DNA of 64,000 nucleotides from Tetrastigma voinierianum (lineage: Eukaryota; Streptophyta; Magnoliopsida; Vitales; Vitaceae): positions 124,001-188,000 of the forward strand of contig JAEQBH010001141.1 of assembly GCA_016808115.1 (NCBI GenBank), given 5' to 3'. Of this stretch, positions 21,081 to 34,591 are shown piece after piece; the first letter of the stretch is position 1, and each line of letters starts with the position of its first letter. The notes under the pieces were generated by a model that searched no databases, was not told the origin of the DNA, and was given only the letters and a program-made list of their open reading frames with translations. A program made the translations under genes and the position numbers.

Positions 21081-22500
21081 AAAAAATAAATGCTAAAGAT
21101 GGGGGAATTTTACACCCAAAAAAGAAATACTATAAGGTAGGGCATTATATGCCAAAGCAAAATCGCTAATAGGGGGATGCCCTAAAATGAAGATCAACTC
21201 TATGAAAAAGGATATAAGATAGTATTTGAATGAGTAACACTCATGAATGACCGATGGAATAAGAGTAAACAATATATAATATAAAACACCTAGGAAAAAA
21301 AAAAAAAGACAAAGGAGAGTGATCTAGAGATAAAAGCAACTAAAGAAGACGAGATGAAAGTGGTGGCTGCCAACGAAATCACTGAAAAGGGGGTATGCCC
21401 CTATAGAAAAGCTCTGTAAAAATAAAACTCTAAGTGATGAATCACAAAGATTGATAGACATATCAAATGTCCATGAAGTCAATAGAAGATATTTATAACC
21501 TCTATGAAGGGGATATGCCCCAATGTAGAGCCTGAGCAAAGCACAGCTGACAAGCGACTATGAAGTCAACAGAAAATATGCTAATCTCAATGTAGGAGGT
21601 ATGCCCTAGTGTCAAGTGATGATGAAACACACTGTCAAATTTTTTTTAGTCTACATCAATCGAAAGCTACAAAATCATGTATGAGTGTGTATGTAAAGAT
21701 TAATCCTCGATGATGTCGATATATGCAAAACCTAAAAGTGTGACGACAAATCCAAAAGTGAAACCCCAATACTGAAAAGTCACTATGTCATCCAACGCTC
21801 TATCAAAATGCAAGACATGTGACAAAAATCTATCCAGATCAAACCCGATGCCTCTGATGATGAAACTATATAAAATCTCACATGAAACTTGAAAATCTCA
21901 AAGTATGAGGAAATGTGTCGAGTATGTAGTATCAACACACTACACCGTAAACTGTTACCAGATCTATAATATCCACTAAAAAGAAGAAATGAAGACTCTA
22001 TCAATGCCCCAAGAAAATACACTGTAAACTGCTGTCTCTGTATATCAATCCAAACTAATAAAGGACCGTAAAATTTAGAGGGAAGAGGTCTGATGAACTC
22101 GATCAAATTTGATAACCTCATAATGGAGAAATATGCCCCAGTATGCAGGCTTTATGAATGACAACTATCATCCAATATATCTTAATAGTAATCCATTAAT
22201 CCAAGAGGAGAAATGATCTACCTCAAAAATACCCCACTAAGGACTGCCCATATATCAAACGTGTTCCTTCGAGAAGTTAGAATGTATAGCACTCAAACTA
22301 AGAAATCTCGATGACATATCACTAAGAGAGTAAAGATAGAAAAAAAAAGGGTCATAAACTCAAAAGGATAGTCTGCCTAAAGGTGATGTGATCTCAAATC
22401 AATCCTCCTAAGACAATCAGTCAATAAAATAACTGAATCTCAGCGAACTACACCACTAGAGACTCGCTCTTACATAGAAATGGGATACACCCCAATATAA
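21081..22500. repeat. degenerate repeat with GGGGNTATGCCCC hairpin motifs
   Basis: The motif recurs at 21171-21183 (GGGGGATGCCCT), 21389-21401 (GGGGGTATGCCCC), 21509-21521 (GGGGATATGCCCC), 21595-21607 (GGAGGTATGCCCT), 22125-22139 (GGAGAAATATGCCCC) and 22482-22493 (GGGATACACCCC). Each is usually followed by words like CAATGTAGAG or CTATAGAAAAG. On the minus strand two copies translate to IGAYPL. It may be the worn internal part of a minus-strand element whose gag is near 25 kb. No complete ORF is present. Confidence 0.55.
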
Positions 22501-24900
22501 ATGATACCGCCAAATTCAAAAGCCAAATAATATCAAATGTCAAATCAAAGGCATACTCTTAGAAATAAATCACAAAAAGGTGAAGGAGTTAGATCAAAGA
22601 TCAATACTGAAGAACAAAATGGTGGTGAAGTATCAAGAAAAAGTGGTAATAAACACAAAAGGCAAGGGGAAACAAAATGGTCAATGATAAACCCATATAA
22701 GTACAATAGAGGGAAAGTCATATCACTAGTGATGGAATGATAGCCAAGACAATGATCGAGAGATTCTGGTGAGAAAAAAAAAATCACTCAAACACTTACC
22801 CACCTCAAAGGATATCAACAACAATCTAAGAAATAAAGGATATCTCAAACTCTCACTTGAACTCTCAACACTCAAAATACATAAGAAGAGGTGATCCAAG
22901 GAATGAAAACCCCACAAAAATATCATATAGATCCCCAATAAATACACCCAACAAACGTGCCTCGATAGTCGATATAAGCACCTAATAGATTAAGATACTA
23001 TATAGAAATATGTCAACTTTTTTTTTCTTTTTGATTTTTTTTTTTTTGAATGAATGTACATCTGATCATCAACAACTCAAGCCTCAACGAGGAACATAAA
23101 GAATGAATAAAATCTCCCAAATCACGAATGAATGTCTAAATCCCCACTCACAAGGTAACCTCTTAAGCCAAAAACCTCTAAATCACTATCAAGGGTGGAG
23201 TGAAGGGAGTGACATAACTACCCTCTATGCACCAAAATATGATGAATCATCAATCTGAGTAAGGTAACAAAAGGAATAAGGTAAGCAAGAGTGGAAATAA
23301 AGAATGGCAAGAATAAAGGTGATACCGAAAGTAACTCAAACAAAGTGGTAATAAATGATAACACTATACAGGAAAATAAATCTATAGTCCAAAACCTCAC
23401 AGACTCCCATTAAAGAGCATGTACACTGAATGGTCCATCCTAGTGTAGAAAAGAAGAGTAAGAAAGAAAATACATACCATATGTGCGAGGCTCAAGGGGC
23501 TAGCAAAGGTCTATGTATAACAATAAAGTTTACAAGGTATAAAGCTAACTGCAATGATGGCCACCCATCTTATGAGCATGGTCTCAACCATACTAATTTC
23601 AATGATCCACATTGGTCGGCGAAGAATTGGTTTACTCCAACCATTAACCATGCAGCTTCCTCTTAGGTAAACTCTCTAATGATAAATGGCTCAATCCACA
23701 GAATTAAATCTCATCCTTCGTCTATAATGAAACAAATCAAGACCTGCAATCTATGATGAATGACACAATGAAGAGCTATCACCTTGTGGACAAAAATAAA
23801 TACTCAAAATGTCTAATCCATATGAAAAGTGAGAACATAATTAAGGTCAGGGACAAACTCGAAAAATACATTAGAGAAAAATGGTGGGTCCAAAGGATCA
23901 GACTCTACCAACGGCTGGCTAATAGTGCTCGTAACAAACATCTCAGCGAGATTAAGCAAAAAAGCTCCTTTGAACCCTCGATAAAGAGATCCCAAAACAT
24001 AACCAAAAGATATATCTTTGATAATCAATATATGCCAACTAATTGATTGTCATATGATGCATTTATTGCAAGTCCCAATTGCGGAATAAACCTATTTACT
24101 GATCTCCAATATGAAGAAACCACTACTATCCAACAAAGATCCACTATCCACGATGACTGATCCAAGACCTCGAGATCATCATCTGTGCGGCCATCAACTC
24201 TAACAACTAGCGGAACAAGGGTCAGATGTAGAAGGAACCTTATGAGCATAAGGTTGCTCAATAATGCCTAATTGATCCACTCAAATAGATTATCGATTAA
24301 TGAAATCTGAATAAGATGTTTAAGATCAGACATTGATATGTAATCACAACTCAATCTGATGATACAACGGAAGACAAATCCATCCCCAACTGTGGTAATA
24401 ATATTTAGGAGCGGCTCAGGCCCCCATGAGCCTGCAATTGGTATCCATAATCTCCAGAGTCAATTTCAATGGTATGCCTAATCGAGAAAAACATTGTGAT
24501 ATTCTGTAAAACAGATAATGGTCCATTGATGTCTAACTCTCTACAATGTGGTGTGAACCGAGAACTGATACAACATGATTTCGGCATAACATGATAGTCA
24601 TCAAACAATGGTTTAGGTGGAATCGATCGTGTGATGGATACCAGTGTATGAATATGCCTCAATAAGTCTGGTGTTGCCTGATTACGATAGTGATCCTCTG
24701 CCTCAAGATGAAATCAGAGAAAACATCATGACTCGCTATATTGAAGGCTTCCCTTAAGATCATATAGCAACTGCCACAAACCCCAGCAATGCCTCTCTAC
24801 ACTAAAAGGCCTGGTCAAGAGGTAAATTTATGGGTATTACACTCAATCAAATGTTAGCAATTTTAGGGCCTTTACCCTCTCACTACCATCCTCAGATTCG
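22501..24900 (-). other. decayed internal region of a Tat-like element (tentative)
   Basis: Lies downstream, in minus orientation, of the Tat-like gag fragment at about 24.96-25.42 kb. Short frames in several registers (for example 24405-24662) give no motif I can assign with confidence to protease or RT. A T-rich stretch at 23006-23047 is low complexity. I see no intact gene. Confidence 0.3.
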
Positions 24901-24959
24901 TTTATTCTAATAACGATCTAATAATAATTGAAATGCACTTCTCTCATGCCAATGGGTGA

Positions 24960-25420
24960 GAAAAGAAGCAATAACTATGATCCATATTTTAGAAAGCATC
25001 AAGTCTCCCCGATACATCAATGGTTACCAGAGAATTATCGTTTAAGAACTCCTGTGCTAGCTCATCCCAAGTCCTTTATTTGGATGACCTAACACGTAAC
25101 CACTGTGTCAAGACCAATTGAAGAACTAAATATAAAACAACTGTATCATATCTACCAAGGGCTCTCATGACCAAACTGTAAAGTTTGAGGTGCGCTCGAG
25201 GACATCTAATACCACTGAACCTCTTTATATCAGGCATTTGAAAATTGGCAAGTGAACTGACTGTAGGTGGTATGTCAATGTCATTCTAAACAATGGTCTT
25301 ATTAGGTACCCTCATTTGCCTCTGCAACTCCGCTTCAGCCCATTTTGCCGGTAGGTAGTCCGTGGAGTCGAGATAGGCATGGGCACATAAGGTGGTAGGG
25401 GTGTCTAATCAAACCATTTA
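24960..25420 (-). pseudogene. Tat/Ogre-like gypsy gag fragment
   Basis: Minus-strand translation gives RQMRVPNKTIV, then MPDIKRFSGIRCPRAHLKLY (CPRAHLKLY at 25178-25204) and, in the same frame after one stop, RTWDELAQEFLNDNSLVTID (TWDELAQEF at 25046-25072). A KF/RF-G-x-CP-x-x-HL start followed by a TWxxLAxxF block is characteristic of the retrotransposon gag domain of Tat/Ogre-type gypsy elements. It would build the capsid. Internal stops at about 25,085 and 25,290 kill it. The gene extends no further as readable frame. Confidence 0.7.
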
Positions 25421-25937
25421 GCCTCATGAGTAGGGGCCCACTGTTTCACTGCTCATCCATCCCCACTTAAGGCAAGACTGTCCCAGGACCAAATTCCAGT
25501 TACAAAGTGAATTGATCTATATGTGACTCCATGTCCACTATGATCCAAATTCTCAAACTAGTGATTATGTATTGAGCTCTAACTCTTTGTGAAAAACCCT
25601 AAGCTAAAGTGAAAGGCGAGTCCTGAAAAGTGCGAATAAAGAAGAAAAGCCTCAAACACTGAGAAGATAAAGTGATCAAGTAAGCTACATACTACATAAG
25701 AGAGATAGTCCAACACAACAGAAAGTGTATCCAATGACCTCACCTTATATCGATCTCTAAGAAGACTTCACTAGAGACTAAAGGAGGGAATATTATACCC
25801 AACTATGACCAAAGTGGCCATATAGGCTCTGGGATGCACCTAATGCATGATAAGAAATCCAAAAAAATCTAGCTCAACCTATAAGATCGTTGTGTCTTTA
25901 AAAAGGGTTTTTAAAGGTCCCTAGCGTAAGCGATCTC
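25421..25937 (-). other. leader of the Tat-like element (tentative)
   Basis: Upstream of the gag fragment in minus orientation. Non-coding, with no PBS recognised before the LTR inserted at about 25938. Confidence 0.3.
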
Positions 25938-28900
25938 AGAATAATCCCAAAATATAATTCAATAGCTTTTATACATGCGCAGTGATAAAATAAGTTAAAC
26001 AGGTTCAAGAAAAAATGACATTTTTATGAAAAAAAAAGGCAAAACGGTAATTTTGCCACTTTGGAAAAGCCTAGAAAATTCTATGATTCAGATATGAAAC
26101 GGATCAAGGCCATAAATTGCCTTCACGAAATCTAGTTACCTTGTTTCCACTGCTAAATTCCGAGACAAATTAATATTTTACTAATTTCTGCACGGCTTAG
26201 AGTGAAACCTCGAAACTGGATTTTAGAAAAATCTCGAAAAATGTAAATATTTAAAGAATATTCAATTAGATATATGAAATCGAAACCAGGACGTAAATAA
26301 TTGTTTCTAGCTAAAATGCACAAGCAAAGGAAAGAAAAGGGACAGGTCCTACTTAAATAAAAAAAAAAAAATTGATCTCTGATGTAGACTGAGAGTCCGA
26401 AAGCAATGTGAGCGCTTATTTTTATTTTATTTTTTTTCTAGCTTCTTCGCATGGAGCTCGACCGTTCGACCGTCTGTGCCAAAGAACGAAAAGTGCTCTA
26501 CCAACGGCGTTACGATCAGCACTAAAACACTGGATTTCGCCGAGGTTCAAGTAAGAAGTTCTGAAAATCCTAATTTTCAGATTTTCCATCTACTGCTCTG
26601 ATGGCCTAATTGGTCGACCAAGAGACAAAGTTGATCTACACATCGCGAGCTACGCGTGGCATCGTACCTAGAAGCCACAGCCCACGTATATAATTTTCTC
26701 CAGATTTGAATAAAAGCCATATAATGGCATAGGTTGTTTTGGGGCGACATTGTAGGATTTAGTCCCAAGATTTCAGGACTCGAATATTAGTTCTTGGGAC
26801 TGTCAGATTGAATGATATAAATTAGATAAAGAAATAAGAATATATATGAATATATGAGATGATATGAATAGATGGAATGATATGAATATAGGAATATATG
26901 AAATGAATATATGATAGAAATACATGAGATTAGAAGTATACGATTAGACAAATACATGCTAGAAATGCACAAATGATAGGAAAATAGTTACATGTATGGT
27001 AAAGAATTCTAAAGTAAATTGAAGTTAAAAGATATAGGAAAAATGCAAAGATACGATAGTCTGATAGAGTACATGAAGATATAAGTTAACAAGATATAAG
27101 ATGCTACAAGTGTATTTACGTAGATATGACCATCAGTTATATGCAAATGTTATATGCTGGCTATATGAGATGAATATATGATAGAAACATGATAAACAAA
27201 TACAAGAGTGAATAGATGGAATATGAATAGCTAAAACACGAACGAAATGCTATATGATTAATATATATGAAATGATTTGCATGTATCAGAAGAAAGAAAT
27301 ATGAGAATAGTGATAAGGAAGCTACAAATATGAGAACGACCAGATAAAGTAATCATATAAGAATATCGCATAAGGATTACTCTGATAACAATACTTATTC
27401 GAATATGAGATATGTAACGTAACATAAAATACAAGAACGTTCCGCTGTAACCTAGTAGTGGGATGATAGGCACGCCATAGACACGCTTGCCGAGTATTAC
27501 GCTTTAGCGATATCGAGGTCCCGTTTGGGTCGGCGACATAGATCCCGCTTTGGATCATTATAAATAATCGCTTGGGTCACATATTATATGGCATAGGTCA
27601 CGTCTCTATTGCATTGGCGATACCTTCTTAGATATATTAGATAGAGATCACTGCCTCGCACAGTTGATATACCTTCTGCACATACAAATATTTCCAGATC
27701 CTGGGCTTCTAAGGTATTTGTAGACATGAAACCTAAAAGAAAAGACAAGTATATGCAAATGAAACAGCAGAATATATGACATGATATGAGAAGCATAGCA
27801 CCACAAGCGATGATAGTATACGCCATAAGAACAAGAAGTAGGCACAAGATGACAGCTTATGAAATATGATGATATGAAAAGTATACATAGCACATGAAAG
27901 TATATGAAAAGAACAAAGAACTGTATATGACAGTATATATATGGAAAGTACAAAGTACAATACATGAAAAGTATATGAACAAGTACAGTATATGAAAGAG
28001 AAAAGTATATGACTAGTATACAAGTACAAGAAATAAAGTGTCAATGACACGAAATGGCAATAATGTGATAATATGAAAGTACAAAGATATGAAAGCATAA
28101 TTATGGCAGCATAGTATATGAAACTATAGGAAAAGTAGTATATGAAAAGTACAAGATAGGAATGACAAACATGATTCCTCTCGACCAGGTCGAATGTCAA
28201 TTCTATAGTCAGAGTGAAAACGCAAATGTAAAGTATATGACAATATAAGATCGTATAAAAAAATATATGATAAAACAATATGTAAGAAATGAACAGCATA
28301 GTATGGGCGTGTAGCCACTACATGAAAGAGACATGATTATAGGTACAGATGGGAAATGATATATGTAATAGCATGATAGACCAATGTCGAGAACCCCAAA
28401 GAAAAAGCACAGAACAGTGGAAAGACGATGAAAGCATACAAAAAGTACCTGACATATGAAAAGTACATGAATTTGATAAAAGATAGGGACAAGATGAGAT
28501 AGTTTGGTATGAAAGTATATGAGATATGAAAGTATATGATAGATGCACAATATAATGAACACAAAGAAACACCATTGGAAAGTACAGGAAACTCAGAAAG
28601 CGAACACATACAAGGATAAGAAGATTTGTATATATGATATGAATGATTAAATAGATATATGATATGAAAGAATGATATATACACGCTTTAACGAGATGAA
28701 AGGCATTAGACAAGATGATGAGTGATAGAAGGCCATAAGTATATGATCTATATGAGTATAAGAATGTATTCGACAAGCTTACTATCAATGCTACTGGGTC
28801 GTCCATGTATATGTTTTCCCCCCACTAAGCGCAAAGCTTAGCATTGTGTTTTTAATCCAGTGTAGGTGTACGTAAGGGTAAGACAAGGATAGAGGACAAG

Positions 28901-29300
28901 ATATCCACATCACAAAGACAGTCGTTCGTAGATAGGTGTCACCGCAATGCCCAATCTTGACTTACATAGTTTGCAATAGTGAATTGTAATAAGACAAGTA
29001 AAGGAACTCTAGTATATATATAGAATATAATGAATGCCACTATGGTGGTATGTAATGTATATAAAAGAATTTTTGTTATTTAATGTGCATATGAATAAGA
29101 AAATATATAAAGCACTGAGAAAAGAAAGGTTAAAAGAGTCCTATCGACGGCAGGACACTCGCCGACACCATCTAAAAGCTGGGTCACGCCACACGATCGT
29201 GCACCCTCCACCGGTACGCAACTACACACGCCTTCGAAGAGACGGGTAAGCAAGGTGGTCATCACCCAATACACGACTACCTCAATGATCCTGCGTGGGC
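25938..29300 (+). repeat. long gypsy-type LTR, family B, copy 1
   Basis: Starts near AATAATCCCAAAATATAATTC, matching the start of the copy at 47792 (TTTAACACCCCAAAATATAC). It shares CAAAACGGTAATTTTGCC style U3 sequence and the block CCCACTAAGCGCAAAGCTTAGCAT (28819-28842), against CCCATTAAGCGTAAAGCTTAGCAC at 51577-51600. It also has a GGTCCCGTTTGGGTCGGCGA block (27509-27538). A large AT-rich array sits inside at 26.8-28.76 kb. The end is uncertain. No PBS or coding sequence adjoins it. Confidence 0.6.
26800..28760. repeat. AT-rich low-complexity array inside family B LTR
   Basis: Built from words such as TATATGAAAAGTACA, GATATGAAAG and AGTATATGA, repeated dozens of times with drift. It is interrupted at about 27430-27570 by a GC-richer block. 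Several long minus-strand frames (up to 188 codons, rich in Tyr, His, Ile and Ser) are produced by this repetition and are not genes. Confidence 0.8.
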
Positions 29301-31260
29301 CCCATGGTGAAGGACCTCACTATTCTAAGTACTCAGCAAGAAACTAGGTGTACAATGAATATGTGGGTGCATCCAAAAAACCTAATAAATCTAACACAAA
29401 GAGAAGCACATAGGTCACACAAATATCCTAGAATCTAGCTCGTGGCTATACAAGTCTTCAAAGATCAGACTCCAAGCAGCATCAATATGTCGACCACCTC
29501 AGGAATGCTCCCAACCATAGGTATAGTCAATCACTAGACCTTATTCAGCTACTAGTCTGGCTCAGATAAAAACACATACCAGTCTCCTATCAAACATCAA
29601 CCACAACAACAAAAGACAAAGTCAAACCAGATCATATTAGAGATAAGTGGGAGGATGTGAGTCCCAATACGTATGAGCAACATGCGCCAAGTGGGAGAGA
29701 GGGGTAGTCATACAACAAGCAGTCATGCGAAGCACAAGTATATCATCAAAATCTACAAACAATCTGAACATAATATATACAATCAACATATCAAAATTCA
29801 AAAAAATATACAATAATAATACATCGTGACAGAGAACACGAAAAACTCATGCTAATTTTTCAACATACAAAGTACAAGAGTAGATATCCAATTAATCAAA
29901 TCCAATGAATTGCCACACTTTCCTCAAATATATTCAAGTTTGATTACAAGAGCTAACATGGTGTAAACATATCAGCAAGAATATAGTGAGAAAAGTGGTA
30001 TATAGAACCCAGAGGAAAAGGTTACTAAGTATCAATGAGTAATTCCTAACTTTATCTGATGACAGTGGAAACAACAACAACCTAAGTCCCAATCTGCAAC
30101 TAAAGACAAATAAAATGGAAAATCTTAGGGTTGAGACTTCATTCAGCTTGGAACTATTATGCAGGCCATTGTCTAAATTTCCTTATCATTAACATTCTAA
30201 TCTCTTATTACGTAAGTTTCACTTGTGCATCTATGATCTCTCGATGAACCATAGTCACCTCAGGGTTAAGGTATTTGTGACTTCACCAAACCCCAACCCT
30301 ATCACCAACACGCATCCCATGAGAATTTGTCGCGGTGAAATGGGATGTTCACCAAGTCTAGTTCAATCCTCACTTTTTCGTGATCTTTCAAATTGAATGA
30401 CAATTATGTCAATGGTGTACAATCATCTACAAATATGAAGAATAGAATAGGGCATTTAATAGAAATGTTCTTTAAATATTAATTAAAAGGAAAAACAGTA
30501 TTCAACAGTAATCGCACTAAACCATCTAAAACCCCAGAAAAACTAAAAATCAAAAACATGAGGTATGAACATAACCATAAGTGTAAGAAAACATGAATGA
30601 ATTTTCCTTCACCTTCTTCCTTTTTTAAGAGCTTTACCTTGGGGAAGGAAACTTGAGGCTTATTCCTCTATCCCTCCGCCTTATATCCTCCCAAAATTAA
30701 AGAAAAAAAATGTTATATAGAGTCTCGTGTGGCCAAAATAGTGAACACAACCTCAGTCACCACGCCACGGACATGTGAATATGATACCGTGGCACAGAGC
30801 TAAACGAGGCTGCGAATCCATCAACTGGGATGTCACCATTTAGTACTTTCTTTCTCTGCTTCAAAGCCACAACATCCAAATAGTGGTGTCGCATCCAAAC
30901 CAAAGGGATGTCACGATAACGTCACGAGCACTCTTTCTTCCTATACTGAACTTCTGATGGTCAGAACTTTCTGCCTAGACTCTAAATCGCGTTCTCGACT
31001 CAAGAAAAGATTGGGCAGCTTAATAACTGGCAAAAGACGGGTTCGGCGCGGTCTCTATAAATAAAAACATTGAAATGTGTAGTCATGTAGAATTTACTCG
31101 ATTTTTTTTTTTTTACTTTTTTGCTTCATATTGCCTCAATGCCTCTGATTTGGTCCTAATTTTACAATATAATTGAAAGGGAAGAAATACATATTACATA
31201 TACTTAAAAACATACTAAAATGACCTAAAAACATAGATAAATGATACAAAGTAATAATTC
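29301..31260 (-). repeat. LTR-like, minus-strand, decayed
   Basis: On the minus strand the stretch from about 31260 leftwards follows a TTAGGGACAAACAAGGACTT word, similar to the sequence preceding the 3' LTR in Athila/Tat elements. It has a TATA-like box near 30712-30719 (minus TATATAAC) and, just upstream of it, worn TGTCGC/GTCACG words at 30830-30930. No coding frame is supported. It could be the 3' LTR of the minus-strand element whose remains lie on either side, but borders are not defined. Confidence 0.35.
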
Positions 31261-31701
31261 AAGAACTTAAGTCCTTGTTTGTCCCTAAGTAAAGACAAAA
31301 CAAACAAACAAAACAAAATAAACATAAAACTAGACAACAACCAAACACAAATGGACATATGTATTAACACAAAGAAATACAATCAAAAGACACAATGAAA
31401 ATCTCTATAAGAACAAAGTAACCAAAATGGGGATCCCAAAAGTATTTGCTATCTTTCAAGGAGAAGAAAACAAATACGGTAACATATTGTTGCCCCTACT
31501 CTCAATGAACTTTCCTGGCGCGGGAACTTGCTAAAATTTTAAGCTAGATGAAGTGTATACAAAGGCTTCAAATAATCAAACTTAAACTAATTCACCATTT
31601 TAAAAGAAGTTAACTATATGATAAACACACATTTTTATTCAAACACATAAACCTAGAGTAGATGCAATGCTATGAATTCTCGAGAAGTGTCCATGGAAGT
31701 G
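31261..31701 (-). other. 3' non-coding remnant before the LTR-like region
   Basis: A-rich non-coding sequence with the minus-strand TTAGGGACAAACAAGGACTT word at 31269-31292. I see no gene. Confidence 0.35.
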
Positions 31702-32936
31702 TGTTAGAGAAGCGCCAAAGGCTATCACCCTAACACTTTTTTGTACACATTACATATTATTTTAATATGAAAGTGTCGTTAATTTTGACGTTGATATTGA
31801 ATGATATATTAATCTTAATTAATTGAACCATAAAATATAATATGATAAGAAATAATGATGAGATCATGATAATAAGATTCCTATCATGTGCAATTATGTT
31901 AGTATCTAAATTATCCCTAGTCATAGGATTAATGAGACTGGACATGGTTAATCCGGACAAACTAGCACATGTTATACCCCTTGATTTGATCAAGTAATGA
32001 ATCTTATAAACTATGATTATAATATTATTAGAGTTGACATGTGGATTCTTGCGAAGAGTACCTGAGTTCATCGGAGACCTGCCATGAGACAATCATATGG
32101 ATTTTCTATTTAAATGTAGATGATTATCTCATCATAGCAATGGTGCAAGTATCCTTAGACTCGAGCTCAAGGATATCTTGAATGCTTGATCATGTACTTG
32201 AATTCATTCCTTATTGGTTTCAGAGGTCGCCATGGTACTATTTGGTAAACTTTAGGTATTCAAGGTAATTGAGTAGCCAACAAAGGATTCGCCACACTCC
32301 CAAAGAGAGAGTGGAGTTAGTATACCTATGGCCTCATCTGACCATCAAATCTCTGCAGAGTGGAAATTCCATGAAGAGTGTCTTCAGTGCATAACCTGAT
32401 GAGTAATGAGTCCAAGGACAAGATCTAATATCACTTGGGCTAGATGTGGCGTAGCCAGTCTAGTGGGCGCTACACTTTGTCCATGCTCTGAACCGAGTAG
32501 GGTATAGATCGGTGAAAAGATGAATTGCATGGTATTTGTCTGTGGAAGGGTTTGTAGCCAGACCACTGACTCTCCGATCAATTGGGGGTCATGATGTGAT
32601 GCTAGATACCGCTCATGACTTACTTGATTCAATGGTTGAATCAAGTGGCCAACATAACCGGGAACCTAATGGGTCACACACTTAGAAGATGGAGACTTGA
32701 TATAAAACGACTTTGGATGTGATCCAATCATGAGGGACTTTACTTGTGGGATTAGACCGTCTCCTGATGCCTGTAAATCTTGGGACTAAGAGGAATCATT
32801 TAGAGAATGGGATAGGTAAAATCTTGCTCATGAGCTTAAGGCCCATGAGGGAGCATGCTACCATGCATGGAGATGCATGTAGCATATTCCATCTTGAATG
32901 AGGGCATTTTAGTCTTTTCATAGGGTGGGTTTCTCC

Positions 32937-32943
32937 TATAAAT
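32937..32943 (+). promoter_or_regulatory. TATA box of split copia LTR
   Basis: CTCCTATAAATATG, plus strand, inside the left part of the split copia LTR. Confidence 0.55.
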
Positions 32944-33086
32944 ATGTGGTTATGGGAGAAACCCTAACCCTAATGGTTAATGCATCATACCCTAATATCC
33001 TTTTTTTGAGAGAGAAGTGAGGTTTTCTCTCTCGTTCTTGAGAAGAACCAAGAAGAAGAAGAAGATTGGAGAGCATCTCCTTCATC

Positions 33087-33091
33087 CCTCA
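33087..33091. other. target-site duplication, left copy (CCTCA)
   Basis: CCTCA directly before the LTR end at 33092. The same five bases directly follow the other LTR end at 44371. A perfect 5-bp TSD is the mark of gypsy integration. Confidence 0.9.
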
Positions 33092-34580
33092 TGATTCGTG
33101 CCACGGTAGGGTGATCCGAAATCAACAAAATTTGTTTCTATATTCTCCTATCACGTGTAGTCAAATGGGATGGGTTTTCATCCCACGAATGATTCGCATC
33201 ATGTTTGAAAATGGTGAGATTTTTATTTGGATTTTTGGATTTGGTTAAAACAGGGGAGTTTGGGTGTTCACTGGGTAACTGAAATGGCTTAAAATGAAGT
33301 GTGTGTGAAATGGTAACTCAAGGTCATCACTAGCTTGATAAAATGGGGTTAAGGTGTCCTCAAGTTATTTCTCAGATTAGTAAGTAAAATGACATATACT
33401 GCCAAAACCCGGACTGCTTAGCTATTAAACCTAACCCTAAAAACATTCCTATTTGAGTCCAATCAACATCGAAAGCATTCGATGTTCCAATTAGTTTGAA
33501 ACCTAGCATTTAACCTCATTTCCAATGGCTCGTAGAATGACATCTAAAGAATGTCAAGCAGCATCTACCATTAAGAATGCACTGAACCCTAAAGCATGAC
33601 ACTAAAGGAAAGACATTAAATAGCATTAAACCTCAGTTTGGAAAGTTTGGAACCATAAATGCAAGACTGGGATTAAAGACATGAGGACACCGCAACCACC
33701 ACTAACAAGCTAGTAACCCTTTCTCTAAGGCTTGAGAAGAATGCTAAGCATCCCTCAGTCATTATCCCTGCGGGTGTGTTTAGCAAATAAGAAATGAGAA
33801 AGAAGATAGAGAAAAGAGCAAAATGTAACCTAAAACCAAAGCTGCGGGAAAGCTTGAATAAAAGTTAAAGTTAAAGAAAAGTCATAAGGTGGCTTATATA
33901 GCCAACCCAATCAGGTGAAATACCAAAAATAAAATATGTGTACTGCCAATAGGGACAAATGGCTCAATCAAAACGAGGTCGCTTTGAATCAAAACATCAA
34001 AAACACAGGGCATGATTTTATGCGCAATTTTCCTCACAATATAGCGAAATTTTTATTTATATGGTAAAATTTCGCTATGATACGTAAATTTGCTATCATA
34101 CAAAAATGCAAGGTATAGCGACCAAATTTTCTCTATGCACAAAAGAACTTTCGCCATGATAGCTTAAATTTCATTAGCTTAGCTTTAAAATTTGTGCATA
34201 GCAAAATTTTAGATTGGCGTAAATTTTCGCTTATGGTTGCTAGTTGCACGCATAGCTTAAAATCAGGTTTTGCTTTTGTCAGCTTCCCGCTTGCCTATTC
34301 ATCTCCTTTTCATCAACTCCACTGGACATTTTCATTTTTGGTTGATGAAATCACCGTGAATTTTCAAAGATTTAGCACCAACTCGACATCAAACTCGAAA
34401 TTATTAGTTCGAGGCTCGCAAAACCCGCAAAATTGGCTTCTAAAACAATCTCGAAACCAAACAAGAAGATTATGGATATGCACATGTCGGGCTGCTCATC
34501 TCATATATGATTAGTGCGCAAAAAGTACTCAAAACCTATCTTGAATAGGGCTCAAAATAACACTTTTTGGGCACTAATCA
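33092..34580 (-). repeat. 3' LTR of the Athila-type element
   Basis: On the minus strand it begins TGATTAGTGCCCAAAAAGTG and ends GGCACGAATCA, so the ends are near-perfect 11-bp inverted repeats. It matches 41.43-44.37 kb (5' LTR), 42843-44273 (solo) and 57742-59145 (plus-strand element). A minus-strand TATA box is at 33893-33900. It contains repeated TTTCGCTATGATAGCGAAA-like words near 34020-34180. Confidence 0.95.
33893..33900 (-). promoter_or_regulatory. TATA box of Athila 3' LTR
   Basis: Minus strand GGCTATATAAGCC, conserved in the 5' LTR at about 42306-42313. The solo LTR at 42843-44273 has lost it (the position reads CCTTACAAACC). Confidence 0.6.
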
Positions 34581-34591
34581 CACCCCCCAAT
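34581..34591 (-). other. polypurine tract
   Basis: Minus strand ATTGGGGGGTG directly before the 3' LTR start, the expected plus-strand DNA primer site. Confidence 0.8.

Larger units (their letters stand above)
31702..33091 (+). repeat. copia LTR, left part (split by Athila insertion)
   Basis: Begins TGTTAGAGAAGC; the proposed far end at 44670 is CCCTACA, giving TGTTAG...CTACA inverted ends. A TATA box (32937-32943) precedes a GAGAAACCCTAACCCTAATGG leader. The sequence continues at 44377 once the element at 33092-44371 and one copy of its TSD are removed. A copia PBS then follows, which fixes plus orientation. The left border is inferred from the inverted ends only. Confidence 0.7.

Noticed and set aside
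27733..28806. Long minus-strand frames (up to 188 codons) rich in Tyr, Ile, His and Ser
   Set aside because: They are the translation of a drifting AT-rich tandem array and show no domain. The hydrophobic look comes from repeated TAT/ATA-type codons.
29034..29274. Overlapping small frames on both strands near 29.1 kb
   Set aside because: They lie at the end of a family B LTR, with no motif and no conservation visible.
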